Of a stretch of 6,690 nt of DNA, positions 1 through 5,144 are shown piece after piece (position 1 is the stretch's first letter; every line of letters begins with the position of its first letter). Where the stretch lies: positions 1 to 6,690 of the forward strand of contig DAOVRL010000208.1 in the NCBI GenBank assembly GCA_030628155.1. Reading direction: 5' to 3'. The DNA comes from DAOVRL01 sp023128595 (GTDB taxonomy: Bacteria; Planctomycetota; Phycisphaerae; Sedimentisphaerales; Anaerobacaceae). The notes below the pieces were generated by a model, which saw nothing but the letters and a program-made list of their open reading frames with translations, did not search any database and was not told the origin of the DNA. The position numbers and the translations under genes were made by a program.

Positions 1-1553
1 TCTGCGAGCTGGGGACGCAGATGTGGTCTTGGGCGGGGGATGAGCGGTATCGGTTGATTGCATGAAATCTTCGGGTCGGCTGCGAGCAGCTCGCGTCTTC
101 CGTCGATATCCATATAGTAGATATTGAGCAAGGTGGGCTTTTGGGCCCAGCCGAACGGTGAGTAAGTGACCAGATACTCGGTTTCCGAAAGGGGACAGGG
201 GTATTGAAACAGTTCGCCCTTTTGGCCATACGCGTCGATGCGCTCGGCTTTGGTTTCACGAACGGGGGCGATGAGCTGTATGCCGCTGTTCTCCTGGCGT
301 CCCTTGGCCGGGTCAATAACTATGAGCTTGCCGGTTTGTCTGCTGTGATGGCCGGTGGCGATGGCCAGGACCTTGTTAGTGCCGGGAATTCCGCGAGCGT
401 GCAATATCGTCGTTGGGAACCAGGAGTTATTTCCGTAGAATTCCCTTTGGGCCGTGCCGTCCGGATTCATCTGGAACAAGGGCTGGGGGAATAGCTGGCC
501 CCGGTCGTTATAGTCCCAGCGGGTGTAGATGACCGTGCCGTCCGCAAGAATCGTAGGGAAATTGGTGTGGACCTGGTCAAATGTCAGACGGCGCAGAAAT
601 CGGCCGTCCCTGTCGCAAGTGTAGAGATTACTGACCTCGGTCCACCAGCAATCGACAATCTGCACGCATCGAGTAGAGTTGAAGATGATGTCATCGTTGG
701 GAAGATAGTCCGCTTCGTAGTCGGCAAAGCCCAGGCCGGATGTAACCTGCTTGATTTTGCGTGAGGAAACGTCCATTTCATAAAGGTGATAGTCGTCTTC
801 ACGGTCGGACTTCTTCCAGGAAAACAGTATAGTCCTGCCGTCGTATGATACACCCGGGTCGCGGATGACGCCCTTGGGATCGTCAATGAGGGTCTCGACC
901 GTGCCGTAGAGGCCGTCCATTTCAAGGATGCACAGGCCGGTCCCGGGCTGAAAGTGCCGCTCCGCCTGGGCGTCGGATTGTCCTTCGGTGTATGCGTAAT
1001 GCGAGCCGCCCATATTGTAGTGTTTGGTATAGACAATTTTTTGTTTCCTCGCGAGCAGTGGGGCCAGTCGAGCTGCTCGTCGCACTTCACAGGCCTTGAC
1101 GTACAAATCAAGGCATCGGCTGTGATTCGATGGCGTCTTTGTCCGCTTGAGTTGATCAAGCTCTAAGGCAAGTTTTTTGCCCTTCGGGCCGATTTCATCC
1201 AGCACACGACTGGTCATCTTTGTCTCTATATCCGTGCCGTCGTCGGCATCGAACCACCGGCGAAGATCGCTGTCGGAATCCTGCAGTATCCAGTCCCACT
1301 GCACGGGGAAATCTTTCATCATTTGCTGCTGTATCTTTTGGTACAGTTTGTTGAAGTCGTCGCCGGCGGCCTTTGAGGCCTTGGCCGACTGGCGAGCTGT
1401 TAGCATCGCTTGCGACCAGGCTTCGGTCGCCGCGTCAAGCTTATGCCGCCCGCACTCTTTTGCAATTAGAGGCTCGGCGGCACAGATTAGCACTGCGCAC
1501 GAGATTGCTGCGGCAATTAGGGCAGCAGAGATTATTTGTCGCTGATGATTCAT
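1..1553 (-). CDS. Secreted HZS-alpha-like beta-propeller protein (3' end outside window)
   Basis: One frame stays open on the minus strand from the ATG at 1551-1553 to the left edge (517 codons). Residues 1-26 form a signal peptide with a short hydrophobic core (IISAALIAAAISCAVLICAA) and a likely cleavage before AEP, so the protein is probably exported. Residues 30-175 are a charged helical region I cannot assign. From about residue 170 the protein matches the family named after the hydrazine synthase alpha subunit middle domain: GGSHYAYTEGQSDAQ (182-196), RDPGVSYDG (about 231-239), NSTRCVQIVDCWWTEV (292-307), QMNPDG (361-366), then YMDIDGR (480-486) and a proline-rich IPLIPRPRP stretch. Repeats of the DG-x-x-ILF and DGR-x-LRRLTF kind are propeller blades. 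No CxxCH haem motif occurs in the visible part, so this is not a functional hydrazine synthase. Members are typically longer, so more domains may follow beyond the edge. AAAGG lies 9 bp before the ATG. Family assignment is strong; biochemical function is unknown. Confidence 0.88.
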   Translation of the reverse strand, partial: MNHQRQIISAALIAAAISCAVLICAAEPLIAKECGRHKLDAATEAWSQAMLTARQSAKASKAAGDDFNKLYQKIQQQMMKDFPVQWDWILQDSDSDLRRWFDADDGTDIETKMTSRVLDEIGPKGKKLALELDQLKRTKTPSNHSRCLDLYVKACEVRRAARLAPLLARKQKIVYTKHYNMGGSHYAYTEGQSDAQAERHFQPGTGLCILEMDGLYGTVETLIDDPKGVIRDPGVSYDGRTILFSWKKSDREDDYHLYEMDVSSRKIKQVTSGLGFADYEADYLPNDDIIFNSTRCVQIVDCWWTEVSNLYTCDRDGRFLRRLTFDQVHTNFPTILADGTVIYTRWDYNDRGQLFPQPLFQMNPDGTAQREFYGNNSWFPTTILHARGIPGTNKVLAIATGHHSRQTGKLIVIDPAKGRQENSGIQLIAPVRETKAERIDAYGQKGELFQYPCPLSETEYLVTYSPFGWAQKPTLLNIYYMDIDGRRELLAADPKISCNQPIPLIPRPRPHLRPQLA

Positions 1554-1614
1554 TCTATTTGGCCTTTCAATATCGGCAACAGTCTTCATCCGGTGCGGTG
1601 ATCATTGCCGGAGT

Positions 1615-1643
1615 ATTCTAACATTTTTCCGGATTCTTCTCAA
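1615..1643 (-). promoter_or_regulatory. Sigma70-type promoter of the HZS-alpha-like gene
   Basis: Reading the minus strand, TTGAGA (1643-1638) and TAGAAT (1620-1615) are exactly 17 bp apart; each differs from consensus at one position. The predicted start of transcription is near 1608, giving a leader of about 55 nt. A 6-bp inverted repeat in that leader (CGGCAA 1574-1579 with TTGCCG 1605-1610) could form a weak hairpin at the 5' end of the mRNA. Predicted by eye only. Confidence 0.6.
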
Positions 1644-1676
1644 GACGGGACAAGGTGTTGATTTATTTATCCGTAG

Positions 1677-2294
1677 CTGCTATCATTTCCTGGAAATTAC
1701 CGCGAATTGCGTTTCTTGAGAATGATTTTTTCCGAAAGGCTCAATCATGCACACGGGATCATTGACGATTGGCTTATTGAAATGGCAGGCAAGGCACCTG
1801 AGGGCAGCGAGGGGCTGCTGTTCTACCCGTATATGTTAGGTGAGCGGCGGCGTGAAAATACTACGGCCAAGGGCGGCTTTTTCGGAATCACGCTCAAACA
1901 CACGGACCCCCATTTTGTCCGCTCGGTTATGGAGGGGACCGCTCTGGGTATTGGCAGGGACGTTGGGCTGTTTCAGAGCCTCGGCCTTGCGGTCAGCGAG
2001 GTGTTCTGCGTAGGCGGGGGATCGCGAAATGAGCTCTGGAACCAGATAAAGGCCGATGTTCTCCAGATGCCGCTTGCCCTTTCCTCCGAGCCGGAAGCAG
2101 GCCTCAAGGGGGCCGCTCTTTTAGGGGCGGCGGGAGTGGGGCTGATCGACGACCTGGCCGCCGAGGCCCTTGCCAGGAGGGTCGTTGATAAGACGGTGTC
2201 CCCGCAACCTGCAAAAGCGGATACCTATAAATCGGCCCTGCAGGAGTACACGCGGGTATATGACCACATGTTAGGATTCTGGCAGGCGGTGTGA
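1677..2294 (+). pseudogene. FGGY-family sugar kinase, C-terminal remnant (xylulokinase-like)
   Basis: The frame encodes about the last 195-200 residues of an FGGY carbohydrate kinase, a family of about 490-520 residues that phosphorylates sugars such as xylulose. Visible family blocks are LRFLRMIFSE (matching the LRWFRD-x-F block in mid-protein), EGLLFYPYMLGERR, GGFFGITLKHT, FVRSVMEGTALGIGRDV and the C-terminal signature GGGSRNELWNQIKADVLQMP, then EAGLKGAALLGAAGVG. The N-terminal actin-like lobe, with its DxGT phosphate-binding motif and the sugar site, is missing. An in-frame TAG at 1674-1676 closes the frame just upstream, and beyond it lies the promoter region of the divergent gene. Possible starts are TTG 1707 or ATG 1722, neither with a convincing ribosome binding site. 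It is therefore most likely a truncated relic left by a deletion or rearrangement with its breakpoint near 1680-1710. The exact sugar cannot be told. Confidence 0.8.
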
Positions 2295-2332
2295 CTCACC
2301 GCGGATTCCGAGCCGACTGTCATCCCGCATTT

Positions 2333-3196
2333 CTATCTTGATAGCGAATAGCATACACTCGATTGCGGTATGAAGACTCTGTCGCTCGCCTCCAGTTGCT
2401 CAATCTGATTCCTTAACGCCTCAGGATCAATCGTATTGAAGCTGAACATCCCGAAATGGTGGCACATCATCAGGAGGATATTCGACCGGCGGCACAACTC
2501 GAAGGATTCATCGAAGGTGAAGTTGCCCACCACGTTCCGGGCCGTGCGATACTGGTCACGGCCGTTGACCGGCATTAGCGCCAGGTCGATCTTCTTGTCC
2601 TTGAGCTTTTCGGCGAGTCCCGTGTAGGGGACTCCGTCGCCGGAGTGGTAAATGGTAAAATGCCCAAACCTGATGATGTATCCGAGAAAATAATGCTGAC
2701 CGGCCTCGTTTGTCTTTATCTGCTCGTGTGCGGAGGCTATGACGGCGACGCCTGTATCCTCGGCCAGGTCAATGGTATCGCCTTCGTTTGCCGGAATTAC
2801 CCTGTCCAAATCCAGCCCGATTGCCCGGATTTTGTCGTTTTCCGCGGCCGGCGCCACTATCTTACATTCGGGATTATTGCGCATAATGACCGGAAGCGCC
2901 TCCGGATCCACGTGGTCACTGTGGCCGTGGGTACATAAGATCCAGTTCAGGTTCCTTACTTCCTGCGGCTGTATCGGGGCGGGCATCATGCGAACGTGGT
3001 CAAATTCTTTCCCGGCATATTTCTTTGCCAGGTGGTCCGAGAGGTATGGATCGACCATCAAGCTGCGGCCCTTATAGCAAAATATGAATCCAGCCTGGCC
3101 CAGCCACCAGAACCTCACCTTATCGCCTGAAAAAGGCAGGTCCTGTAACTGGTTGACTATGGTCTCCTGGGTATCTTCGGCGATAATTTTGACCAT
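2333..3196 (-). CDS. UlaG-like metallo-beta-lactamase-fold hydrolase
   Basis: A complete 287-residue metal-dependent hydrolase of the metallo-beta-lactamase superfamily, in the UlaG (L-ascorbate-6-phosphate lactonase)-like branch. The order of motifs fits: WWLGQAGF (30-37), VDPYLSD (48-54), the metal-binding CTHGHSDHVDPEAL (88-101; H90, H92, D94, H95), HSGDGVPY (184-191; bridging D187), MPVNGRD (208-214) and MCHHFGMF (244-251). No signal peptide is seen, so it should be cytoplasmic. UlaG itself opens the lactone of ascorbate 6-phosphate, but this branch holds many relatives of unknown substrate and no other ula gene is in the window. The name should therefore stay at fold level; a phosphosugar lactone or cyclic phosphate ester are possible substrates. 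It lies 43 bp downstream of arsC on the same strand and is probably cotranscribed with it. The ATG at 3194-3196 has only a weak AGGGA 11 bp upstream. Confidence 0.88.
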   Translation of the reverse strand: MVKIIAEDTQETIVNQLQDLPFSGDKVRFWWLGQAGFIFCYKGRSLMVDPYLSDHLAKKYAGKEFDHVRMMPAPIQPQEVRNLNWILCTHGHSDHVDPEALPVIMRNNPECKIVAPAAENDKIRAIGLDLDRVIPANEGDTIDLAEDTGVAVIASAHEQIKTNEAGQHYFLGYIIRFGHFTIYHSGDGVPYTGLAEKLKDKKIDLALMPVNGRDQYRTARNVVGNFTFDESFELCRRSNILLMMCHHFGMFSFNTIDPEALRNQIEQLEASDRVFIPQSSVCYSLSR

Positions 3197-3239
3197 AGGA
3201 AAACGCGTCCCTTATGCCGGGCAGCCCGGAAAAGCGCAT

Positions 3240-3695
3240 TCATTTTTCTTCCCGGTCCCCACGTAACACCTGCGGCAGCTTCTCGACAAAGGCCTTGATT
3301 TCGTCCCGCACCCGACGGTAGCAGTCCAGGGCCTCCTGCTCGGTAGAGGCCTCGGCAGCAAGTTCCGGAGGGTCATCGAAACCGACGTGAATAATCTTTA
3401 CCTTAGCCGGGAAGTAGGGACACTGCCGGCGGGCATCGTCGCATAACGTTACGACGTAGTCGAAGGCCGTATCCTTTATCTCATCTACGTGCTTGGACCG
3501 ATGGCCTGATATATCCACCCCGGCCTCGCTCATAACCCGGACGGCGCGAGAGCTTAGGCCGCCAGGCTCGGTTCCGGCCGAATATGCCTCGATTTGGTCA
3601 CCTTTGAGCTGTCGTGTCCATCCTTCGGCCATCTGGCTCCGGCACGAATTGCCGGTGCAAAGGAACAGAATCCTTAATTTCTGCGATTCTCGCAT
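3240..3695 (-). CDS. arsC: Arsenate reductase, thioredoxin-coupled type
   Basis: A complete 151-residue protein of the low-molecular-weight tyrosine phosphatase fold. The phosphate loop CTGNSCRS is at residues 13-20 (nucleophile C13, R19). The pair C85 and C92 in VVTLCDDARRQCPYFP has the seven-residue spacing of the two redox cysteines of Staphylococcus aureus ArsC (C82 and C89), and DDPP at 107-110 carries the general-acid aspartate. The three cysteines together mark a thioredoxin-linked arsenate reductase rather than a plain protein phosphatase. It reduces As(V) to As(III), which is normally then pumped out. No arsR, acr3 or arsB lies in the window; the following gene is a UlaG-like hydrolase. 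The ATG at 3693-3695 has GAGAGG 8 bp upstream. The last dozen residues (RGDREEK end) are charged and variable, as usual. Confidence 0.93.
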   Translation of the reverse strand: MRESQKLRILFLCTGNSCRSQMAEGWTRQLKGDQIEAYSAGTEPGGLSSRAVRVMSEAGVDISGHRSKHVDEIKDTAFDYVVTLCDDARRQCPYFPAKVKIIHVGFDDPPELAAEASTEQEALDCYRRVRDEIKAFVEKLPQVLRGDREEK

Positions 3696-3713
3696 AATTC
3701 CAGCCTCTCGTCA

Positions 3714-3727
3714 CAGGGACGTCCCTG
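3714..3727. promoter_or_regulatory. 14-bp perfect palindrome in the arsC leader
   Basis: CAGGGACGTCCCTG reads the same on both strands with no spacer. It lies 18 bp upstream of the arsC start codon and about 45 bp downstream of the predicted transcription start, so it is placed well for a dimeric repressor or for RNA folding over the ribosome binding region. It does not resemble the known AT-rich ArsR operators, and no regulator gene is adjacent. Role inferred from position only. Confidence 0.4.
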
Positions 3728-3780
3728 CAGGCCGATATTTGTCCCCGGCTTCGTATCCTTTGGCGGACTTCGATATAGAG

Positions 3781-3809
3781 AGTATATAACAAACCCGGGC
3801 CGATTCCAA
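3781..3809 (-). promoter_or_regulatory. Sigma70-type promoter of arsC and the UlaG-like gene
   Basis: On the minus strand TTGGAA (3809-3804) and TATACT (3786-3781) are separated by exactly 17 bp. Transcription would start near 3774, leaving a leader of roughly 80 nt that contains the palindrome at 3714-3727. The promoter lies just left of the inverted repeat at 3816-3900. Confidence 0.55.
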
Positions 3810-3815
3810 TATGCG

Positions 3816-3900
3816 CCCCGCACCAATTGAGTTTCTTCCGGGGTCTGGGTATTTGGATTTGGCCGATACGGGGCCGAGTCGCGGCAAAATTGGTGCGGGG
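3816..3900. repeat. 13-bp perfect inverted repeat with 59-bp spacer
   Basis: CCCCGCACCAATT at 3816-3828 is exactly complementary to AATTGGTGCGGGG at 3888-3900. The spacer holds a smaller inverted repeat, GGCC at 3861-3864 with GGCC at 3872-3875. The element lies between two outward-facing promoters (arsC to the left, the small DNA-binding gene to the right). It could be a pair of operator half-elements allowing DNA looping, a structured RNA, or the ends of a tiny mobile element. No target-site duplication is visible beside it. The 318 bp between arsC and the next gene hold nothing else I can name besides the two promoters and the palindrome. Confidence 0.6.
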
Positions 3901-3933
3901 AATAAATTTTTTTGCTGCAAATGCAAAAAATGT

Positions 3934-3962
3934 TTGATTGCCGCTGCGTCACCTGTTATAAT
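3934..3962 (+). promoter_or_regulatory. Strong sigma70-type promoter of the small Myb/SANT-like gene
   Basis: TTGATT (3934-3939) and a perfect TATAAT (3957-3962) are 17 bp apart, preceded by an A/T-rich run (3901-3935) that could act as an UP-like element. Start of transcription is expected near 3969, giving a 45-nt leader with a good ribosome binding site. Confidence 0.65.
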
Positions 3963-4000
3963 TCTTGGAAGCGAGCAATTAGCCATAGGTCCAGTTGTGA

Positions 4001-4006
4001 AAGGAG
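4001..4006 (+). promoter_or_regulatory. Ribosome binding site deciding the start at 4014
   Basis: AAGGAG lies 7 bp before the ATG at 4014. The same frame is open further upstream (from about 3912), but that extension would begin before the predicted transcription start, has no ribosome site and is not lysine-rich. The ATG at 4014 is therefore the start. Confidence 0.75.
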
Positions 4007-4013
4007 TCATCCA

Positions 4014-4226
4014 ATGGCAAAGAAGAAAAAGAAAGGCAAGAAGAAACTCAAAAAGGGTCTGTGGTCAAAGGGTGAGTTAAATCTGCTCAAGAAACTCTTT
4101 CCGAACAACCCCACTGCCAAGATTTCCGCCAGGCTCGGACGGCCGAACGACGCAGTGAAGAAGAAGGCATCGAGAATGGGACTTCGCAAGTCGAAGCGGT
4201 ATCTCAAGTCCCTCGGCAGAGCGTAA
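4014..4226 (+). CDS. Small lysine-rich Myb/SANT-like helix-turn-helix protein
   Basis: A 70-residue, very basic protein (20 Lys and 6 Arg). Residues 3-14 are almost solid lysine and look like a disordered, nucleic-acid-binding tail. Residues 16-57 resemble a single Myb/SANT-type three-helix unit: the conserved tryptophan W17 in LWSKGELNLLKKLFP, then TAKISARLGRPNDAVKKKASRMGL (34-57), which follows the pattern I-x-x-x-LGR-x-x-x-AV-x-x-K-A-x-R-x-GL of bacterial and phage DNA-binding proteins. It is followed by a basic tail, KSKRYLKSLGRA. It has its own strong promoter and ribosome site, so it is likely well expressed. Function is not established; a small DNA-organising protein or a regulator of the flanking divergent region are both possible. 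There is no partner gene in tandem. Confidence 0.75.
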   Translation: MAKKKKKGKKKLKKGLWSKGELNLLKKLFPNNPTAKISARLGRPNDAVKKKASRMGLRKSKRYLKSLGRA

Positions 4227-4363
4227 CTCATAAAGCAGGCTCAGAAAGATAGCGGTAATGTAGGATTCCGAGTTTCCGGCAACTGCTTCGTCCAATTTCT
4301 GGCCAGCCCAGGGCCTTTACGCTGTCAGTGTATAAACTGCGACCACCCTTTCACCAATTTTGA

Positions 4364-4393
4364 TTGGGCAAGTCAAAGAAGCCCAACTTTTTT
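4364..4393 (+). terminator. Possible intrinsic terminator of the small DNA-binding gene
   Basis: TTGGGC (4364-4369) pairs with GCCCAA (4381-4386) around an 11-nt loop and is followed by C and six T (4388-4393) on the plus strand. It lies about 140 bp after the stop at 4226 and overlaps the 3' end of the minus-strand gene ending at 4373. The stem is only 6 bp. The 146 bp between the two genes (4227-4372) otherwise show nothing I can name except CCAAT/ATTGG at 4354-4367. Confidence 0.45.
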
Positions 4394-4912
4394 CTCAATA
4401 TCGGTCCAGTCTCGTTTCTTATCATATAGTTCGCTAATTATTTCAATCGACAGCTTCTTGACTTTATCGTGTATCTCGTGGAACGTTCCACCTAAGAGTT
4501 TTTCGGTCTTCTGCAAATCTGTTTCGGTGACTACAAGAAAAAGATTGCTATTCCAGAGGTCAAACGCGTGCTTCAGTTTGCCGAGCGCGTGGTAAAGGTC
4601 GCCTCCAATTTGAACTTCAAATACATAAGTAGGCGCACTTCTCTCTACACGTCTCCAGACAACATCTAAACGTTCGTTCTCCATCGGGTATTCTTTCTCG
4701 CTGATTAGACGGTTAAGTTTTCCAATTTCAAATATCATCTCTTGAATTCGAGTATGTCCCAAAGTACGTTGTTTAGCCGTCAGAGCGTTTCGCCCAACAG
4801 CATCAATTCTTTCCTCATCACCTATCGAGATAGTGTAGTTAAATTTCTCCTTGAAAGCGTTGTGAAGTTTTTGAACTGTGCTCTCTTGCAAAAGATTAAT
4901 CCCCCTGCGCAT
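4373..4912 (-). CDS. PD-(D/E)XK nuclease-like protein, C-terminal part of a broken gene
   Basis: A 179-residue frame without transmembrane or signal segments. Its core ERLDVVWRRVE (80-90) followed by PTYVFEVQIGGD (94-105) and the helix YHALGKLKHAFDLW (107-120) fits the PD-(D/E)XK nuclease fold: D83 after a hydrophobic strand, then E99-V-Q101 in place of the usual E-x-K, and an earlier glutamate-containing helix IQEMIFEIGKLN (56-67). The C-terminus is charged and helical. The ATG at 4910-4912 has no good ribosome binding site, and the frame is open upstream to a TAA at 4937-4939. The preceding residues SSSQE read naturally into MRRGINLLQE, which suggests the ATG is internal to a once longer protein whose N-terminus is the out-of-frame piece at 4822-5082. 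Composition is AT-rich compared with trpS, suggesting acquisition by transfer. Fold assignment is by motif only; catalytic activity is doubtful. Confidence 0.6.
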   Translation of the reverse strand: MRRGINLLQESTVQKLHNAFKEKFNYTISIGDEERIDAVGRNALTAKQRTLGHTRIQEMIFEIGKLNRLISEKEYPMENERLDVVWRRVERSAPTYVFEVQIGGDLYHALGKLKHAFDLWNSNLFLVVTETDLQKTEKLLGGTFHEIHDKVKKLSIEIISELYDKKRDWTDIEKKVGLL

Positions 4913-5082
4913 CTCTTGACTACTGCTCTTACAGTCTTAGTGATGTGAAAGAATATAATATTCCCTTCGTCCAACGCTTTCCACTCAGGATAAAGGACTT
5001 CTTTGACCCCCCAAATAGACCCCTGGGAAGTGGGTACAATGTGCTTTGCTCGCTCCCAGTAGTAAATTCTTGACATTTTCAC
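4822..5082 (-). pseudogene. EVE/PUA-like N-terminal fragment, frameshifted
   Basis: Starting at GTG 5080-5082 or ATG 5074-5076, this frame gives MSRIYYWERAKH, IWGVKEVLYPEWKAL and DEGNIIFFHITKTVRAVV. That pattern of an opening strand, a W-GVKE segment and a D-x-G-D/N-IIFF strand resembles the first third of EVE (PUA-like) domains, which bind modified bases and often sit in front of nucleases. After about residue 50-55 the sequence loses that character (KRCAGGLIFCKRAQ and so on) and stops at 4822-4824, overlapping by 91 bp the nuclease-like frame, which is in another frame. The simplest reading is one ancestral EVE-nuclease gene that lost an internal segment, with the junction between about 4913 and 4940, leaving the halves out of frame. 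The alternative is two genuinely overlapping genes. Confidence 0.5.
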
Positions 5083-5098
5083 CCGGCGTGGTTATTGT
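5070..5098 (+). promoter_or_regulatory. Possible promoter of the trpS operon
   Basis: A perfect TTGACA (5070-5075) is followed after 17 bp by TATTGT (5093-5098), which matches consensus at four of six positions. The start of transcription would be near 5105, 40 nt before trpS. The -35 box overlaps the start codon of the divergent EVE-like fragment. Confidence 0.5.
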
Positions 5099-5132
5099 TA
5101 CTAAACAGTTTTCCTTTTGTTTTTTTTGACGT

Positions 5133-5140
5133 AAGGAGGT
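5133..5140 (+). promoter_or_regulatory. Consensus Shine-Dalgarno site fixing a TTG start for trpS
   Basis: AAGGAGGT is a full match to the anti-Shine-Dalgarno sequence and ends 4 bp before TTG 5145. No ATG or GTG stands at the right distance, and the protein begins with the expected RVLSGIQPSG, so TTG is the start. Confidence 0.8.
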
Positions 5141-5144
5141 CAGT

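Noticed and set aside
584..1159. 191-codon minus-strand open frame
   Set aside because: It is out of frame with the HZS-alpha-like gene on the same strand, which has continuous homology through this whole stretch.
1..1553. Hydrazine synthase and anammox metabolism
   Set aside because: Only the middle-domain family matches; no CxxCH haem motifs and no beta/gamma subunit genes are seen.
3816..3900. Miniature transposable element with terminal inverted repeats
   Set aside because: No target-site duplication flanks the arms and no second copy is in the window; kept only as an inverted repeat.
3888..3915. Intrinsic terminator made of the repeat and the following T run
   Set aside because: The loop would be 59 nt, an AATAAA stretch separates the stem from the T run, and no plus-strand gene lies upstream.
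3811..4080. Plus-strand open frame across the inverted repeat and the start of the small gene
   Set aside because: It has no ribosome site, spans both repeat arms and the promoter, and is out of frame with the lysine-rich protein.
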